Shown piece after piece: positions 59,885 to 64,000 of a stretch of 64,000 nucleotides of DNA (its first letter is position 1; every line of letters begins with the position of its first letter). Under the pieces are notes generated by a model that ran no database searches, was not told the DNA's origin, and saw only the letters and a program-made list of their open reading frames with translations. The stretch covers positions 1 through 64,000 of the forward strand of contig CAMPDV010001232.1 of NCBI GenBank assembly GCA_946699065.1. Reading direction: 5' to 3'. The position numbers were made by a program, and so were the translations under genes. This DNA comes from Loxodes magnus (Eukaryota > Ciliophora > Karyorelictea > Loxodida > Loxodidae).

Positions 59885-61870
59885 TGATAATAATCAGAGT
59901 CCAAACTGTAAAAAGCAATTCAATTAAGACAAGCGAATATACAAATAATTACCATGTGGATGTAGTTCATGTTTGAAGTGCTTTTAAACAGTATTTCAAC
60001 TTACAAAAAAAATAGAATGTGCATAACACAACTAAGTTTACAACATAAACCCTGAAGAGTTGCAAGAATATCAAGTTTAAGTACAAGTTCATTAAGAAAT
60101 ACCGCTGCAATTTGAAACAATAATTAATCAAGTACAAATCAATGAGTAGTTCAAGTGGTTGAAAAGTTATTAAGTCCATAAGTAAAATTACTATAATACA
60201 TTAAGAGAAATAATTGAAGACAGTGCTTAGCTTATAAAGCATATCCAATCGTTATCAGTAAATGAAATCTTCAAAACTTTAATAGGTTAAGTTTCTCTCA
60301 GTAACAGTAAAATTTAAAATTTAATATAACGATTATCCGAACTTCAAGCAGCAAATCAGTTATAATAAGAATAAGCCTAAAGAATGGGTTAGTAGTAATA
60401 AAGTTAACAGTAAGATGGTGAAGCCTAAGAATAATTTATGTAAACATTGCGAGATAGATGAGTTAAAGAGAGAATAGAGTTAGCAATTAGATGTTTAAAT
60501 CTTAAGAATTAATATCTAATCATGCATGTTCAACGTCTTCATTTATCTAAGAGAAAATGCCAATGGTCAGTAATTAACATTAAGTTAAGCAGAGTAGTTA
60601 GTTTAACAGTTTTTCAGTCAATTTAAGTTTATAAGAGGACATATTTACCAATAAAACCATGTTGTTCAACAACAAAGATAGAAAAAGCCTAATATAACGA
60701 GTATTAAAGTAAATAAAAAATTTAAAATATCCTTCAAAATCATTAAGAACAAGCAATCGATTATTAATAAAGGTAAGACATTGTTCAGGCTAAAGAGTCA
60801 TCAGTTAATTTTGAAATATAGCAAAATCAAATAAAAATCATCGACGTCAGAACTTTAGTTGTTACAATGGAAAAAAAGTTAAGAAATCTTTAGAATGATT
60901 TCAATTTAGAAAACAGAGTAATTGAAGTTTGCTAATAATAAGCAAACTTAATCATGCCTCTAATTCCAAATCCCTCTAATTAATTACTTAATAACTAACT
61001 ATTTCTCAGCAATTAAAATTTCAAAAACATTGACCTATCTAACTCAGACATTTCGGATACCACCTTCACCAACTGTAACTTTGCCAATTCAAATCTCTCA
61101 TCAATCAACCTCCGCAACACCAAATTTATCAACTGTAACTTCTCTAATGCCAACCTCGCATCAATAATCACGGAACACCCACACATATACACTGGACATA
61201 CAAATTCAGTCACTTCTGTGGCCATCTCTTCATATGCTAACTTAATAGTATCTGGATCTTATGACAAAACTCTTAGAATCTACAACATAGCCACAGGTAC
61301 CTGTAAGACCATGAGTGGTCACACTAGTTCTGTATATGCTGTGGCTATATCCAGTGATTCAGAGTTCATCGTATCGGGAAGTTAAGATAAGACGGTGAGA
61401 CTATGGGACGTCAAGACAGGTACCTGTAAGACCATGAGTGGTCACACACATTAGGTATATGCTGTGGCTATATCCAGTAATTCCAACTTAATCATTTCTG
61501 GATCATATGACGAAACTATTCGTTTATGGAACTCAAGAAAATAATAATGTATAAGGATCTTATCGGGACACACCTCTTCTGTCTTCTCGGTAATATTCTC
61601 AAACAATAACAAATATATCTTATCTAGATCGCATGACAAGACCATAAGAATATGAAATATCAATAATGGATAGAGTATATGTGTACTTTTGGGTCATACA
61701 CACAGTTGGTAGTTTATCATTATCGAGGGACAATCAATGGTTGGTATCGAGTAACGGAGTTAAGTATTATTGATATTACGGTGATCTTAACTAATCAAAA
61801 GATTACAATTTCCGAAGGTGGAACATAGGAAGGATATTGAATGGAGAATAGTCTAATAACTAATAATAGG
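59885..61870 (+). CDS. RING-like - coiled coil - pentapeptide repeat - WD40 protein, frameshifted
   Basis: The plus-strand blocks run in this order. A Cys-rich RING-like start comes first (PNCKKQFNQDKRIYKQLPCG, CSSCLKCFQTV, IECAQH, about 59900-60030). A long Gln-rich coiled coil follows (SKIQNLIQRLSELQAANQ), with TGA-Trp at 60459 (LRDR-W-VKERIELA). About ten pentapeptide units come next at about 61015-61170 (IDLSNSDISDTTFTNCNF, LSSINLRNTKFINCNFSN). At least four WD40 blades follow from about 61190 (GHTNSVTSVAISSYANLI, SGSQDKTVRLWDVKTG, SGHTSSVFSVIFSNNN). One blade Trp is TGA at 61653 (IRI-W-NINNG). The plan is TRIM-like, with an E3-type head and recognition repeats. Frame changes at about 60.52, 60.74 and 61.70 kb may be introns or indels. 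The first RING Cys pair and the start codon are not securely placed. Confidence 0.65.
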
Positions 61871-62224
61871 TAAGTTTGAATTTACTAATAATTATTTAGA
61901 CTGACTGGAACAAGGTATACGCTGACTATGGTTTGCGATTTTAGAATTGCACTATGGCTAACGTAACAATGAGTGCAGAGGACAAATAGAGATACATCAA
62001 GTGATCTATTTGCAATTAAATTATTTAATTTTTATATTCTTTATTCTGATTGAGTATTTTCTTTTTCTTATAATCATTATTTTAAGCAAAGGTAAAAGTT
62101 TTTTTTTTAAGTTCAAAATTTTTTCTAAGTCTTTTTTTGAAGCTTAGTAAATTTTATTATTATTTTTTTTAATTTATATTAAACAAAATGTTAGAGAAAT
62201 ATAAATTTTTCTATTGATAGGAAT
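61871..62224. other. AT-rich stretch between the WD40 gene and LINE copy C
   Basis: Remnants of coding-like sequence to about 61.97 kb, then T-runs. No motif. Confidence 0.4.
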
Positions 62225-62370
62225 TTTTATGAAGTATGTACTAGAGCAAAAAAAGTTAGAAAAATTCCAGAGTTAGAAAAATTTTTGAAGTATCTAGTCA
62301 GAGTTAAAAGAATTTTAATTTACTAGTATTAGAAAATTTTTGAGTTACGTACTAGCGCAAAGTTCTTTAA
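62225..62370 (+). repeat. Imperfect tandem repeats just upstream of LINE copy C ORF1
   Basis: Three imperfect copies of a unit of about 45-60 bp read TTTTATGAAGTATGTACTAG, then TTTTTGAAGTATCTAGTCAGAGTT, then TTTTTGAGTTACGTACTAGCG. AGTTAGAAAAATT lies between them. They end about 60 bp before the ORF1 ATG, where a LINE 5' promoter would be. The boundaries are approximate. Confidence 0.6.
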
Positions 62371-62427
62371 TTTGTTATAATTTTTATTATTTTTAAGTTG
62401 CATAATGTAATTTTTTTTTCAATATTT

Positions 62428-64000
62428 ATGGACGAAATATAGAATTCACTAGTTTTTAATAGTGGCTCTTCTTTAATTAATTTCAAAGAAGCTGCAAATT
62501 CATAGGAAAAGCATATGCAGGTGCAATAAAATCTCCAAACGAAGATTTGGAGTAACTACAAATTAAATAAGTAAACCTAATAATGAATTTATTAAGGTAA
62601 CTACTTAAAAATTGTAGTCAAAAACCGGAAAACAAATTCATATGAGTCCCATTAAAACTACTTAGGAACTCTCTTCAACGTGGATATTAATTGTAGCGTA
62701 TTATGAAAGTGAAATCAACCTATAAATAGATGAACAGATTAATCGCCTAAAATAATACCGCGAAAGATACGAAACGATTACCTAAGAAATATTTCCAAAA
62801 ATAAGATATTATCTTAGATAGTTAGAATTCTAAAGATATACCTTCAAATCCTAATTAAAATTCAAATAAAGATATCTTTTTATGGTAGTCAAAAATAACA
62901 TAAACTTAAGATTAATTTTTGAATAATACTAATTAACAATTCTATTAAATTTCAAATAACGAAATTAGTCAGAAATAAAATAATATTACTAATCCTGATA
63001 ATTCAAATAATCATTATTTACCTGATCTTCAGAGCAAACAACCTTAAAATTAAACTGCTTATTTAAGAAATGTAATATAAAATCAAATAATTAATTAGTC
63101 TAATGAGAACTTATTTACCTTAGAAATAAAAGAACTTAAACATAATATATAAAGACTTATAGATAAAAACCAATAATTAAATGAAATGCTAATTAATATA
63201 AAAGCAAAATATGAACGAGATATTGAAACATTGATAAGTAACTAAGAAATATCCAAAATATATTATAAAACTTATATAAATAAAATTTATTAGAAATATA
63301 AACTATTATAGAACTATTTTTAATCAATCAAATCTGATATATAGCAATATCACAAAAAATGCTATCAAAATAACTAGTTCATAAAATTACTTAAACAAAC
63401 TTCTCCACTTATTACAGTAACTAAATAGTTTAAACAGATGAAATAATTAGTATAGTTCAAGAAATTTAGATATAATAGAAAAACTATGAGAATTAAATCA
63501 ATTCAATAGATGAAATATAGTATAATTAAGAGATTCAAATTGAAGCCAATGCTAATTAAAGCTTTACTTAAGCTTAAATGATAGGAGTAAATAATTCACT
63601 ATGCTAAAACTTTAATAAAATTAGAAATTTTACTTAAATTGAAATAGATAACTTTCTAAATAAAACTTAGCAAGGATATCAATAGACTATATTAGAACTA
63701 ATATTTACTTCAACAAATTACCTAATAAAAATAATAGCCTAAATTTAACTCCAAGAGTTATATTCTTAATATTAAAAATTATAAAACTAAAATAAGTAAT
63801 ATATAGATTAATAATAGAAAGCTTAAATGGAAATTTTAACTTTTAAAATCTAATTAGATAAGTAAAGATAATAAAACTATGAAATAAATATAGCTTTTCA
63901 GAATTAAATTCTATTAAAAATAAGGAAATTCAAATGTATAAAGAATTATTTTAGAATAAATCTAACATACAAAAGAATTTAGTAATTAATAGTAATTTTA
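62428..64000 (+). CDS. LINE copy C ORF1 (partial, runs off the window)
   Basis: The ATG at 62428 gives MDEIQNSLVFNSGSSLINF, homologous to copy A ORF1. Later blocks are HMSPIKTTQELSSTWILIV, SEINLQIDEQINRLKQYRE, LEIKELKHNIQRLIDKNQ and SKIYYKTYINKIYQKYKLL. A long Gln-rich coiled coil follows (QELYSQYQKLQNQNKQYI) to the window end. Frames shift at about 62.6, 62.85 and 63.4 kb. The order and spacing match copy A (47.0-48.7 kb), so ORF2 should follow just beyond 64 kb. As in copy A, the product should be the RNA-binding coiled-coil protein of the element. Confidence 0.65.

Noticed and set aside
1-64000. Tetrahymena micronuclear DNA with a chromosome breakage sequence
   Set aside because: No 15-bp breakage motif or telomeric GGGGTT/CCCCAA was noticed by eye, and apparent TGA-Trp codons disagree with the Tetrahymena code. 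An exact search would settle it.

Overview
The window is ciliate nuclear DNA, about 78-80% A+T. Nearly all standard-code reading frames in it are shadows. When TAA and TAG are read as Gln, long coherent proteins appear: a RING/ubiquitin-like protein, WD40 proteins, a NACHT protein and LINE proteins. Inside these frames TGA falls repeatedly where Trp is expected, for example in WD40 blades and after the NET motif of LINE endonucleases. TGA also seems to close several frames. This fits an all-stops-reassigned code of the kind known from karyorelict ciliates and Condylostoma. It does not fit the Tetrahymena/Paramecium code, in which TGA is only a stop. The species cannot be fixed from sequence alone.

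Layout. 1-2.25 kb is AT-rich with no gene seen. 2.25-5.95 kb holds an ORF1-like coiled-coil protein, a small 89-aa ORF on the minus strand, a decayed LINE reverse-transcriptase tail and a CCHC zinc-knuckle fragment. 6.04-8.24 kb is a WD40 gene between two inverted copies of one repeat. 8.2-13.4 kb is empty AT-rich DNA. 13.4-14.9 kb is a minus-strand membrane-protein-like gene. 16.1-20.4 kb is a large unidentified plus-strand gene with a probable 139-nt intron. 22.0-24.4 kb is a minus-strand Pmp-like beta-helix surface protein. 24.7-25.9 kb is an intact RING-coiled-coil-ubiquitin-like gene whose 3' end runs into a ladder of GTAAGT-starting repeats, including ten units of exactly 32 bp. 26.7-34.5 kb is T- and A-rich spacer. 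34.5-37.3 kb is a broken NACHT/HEAT gene (minus). 37.4-45.3 kb holds several plus-strand coding blocks, one resembling a DIRS-type reverse transcriptase/RNase H.

47.0-51.2 kb is LINE copy A (plus; ORF1 and ORF2, with the reverse-transcriptase core deleted). It is followed by a TPR gene remnant and more coding-like sequence to 54.3 kb. 54.6-58.3 kb is LINE copy B (minus; endonuclease, reverse transcriptase and C-terminal zinc motif present). 58.36-58.76 kb is a third copy of the repeat that flanks the WD40 gene. 59.9-61.9 kb is a RING-coiled-coil-pentapeptide-WD40 gene. 62.4-64.0 kb is ORF1 of LINE copy C, which runs off the window.

Two themes emerge. One is a resident non-LTR retrotransposon family present in at least three or four copies. 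The other is a set of modular NLR/TRIM-like genes (NACHT-HEAT, RING-pentapeptide-WD40, WD40, TPR), several of them frameshifted. Some frameshifts may be unrecognised introns or assembly errors rather than decay.
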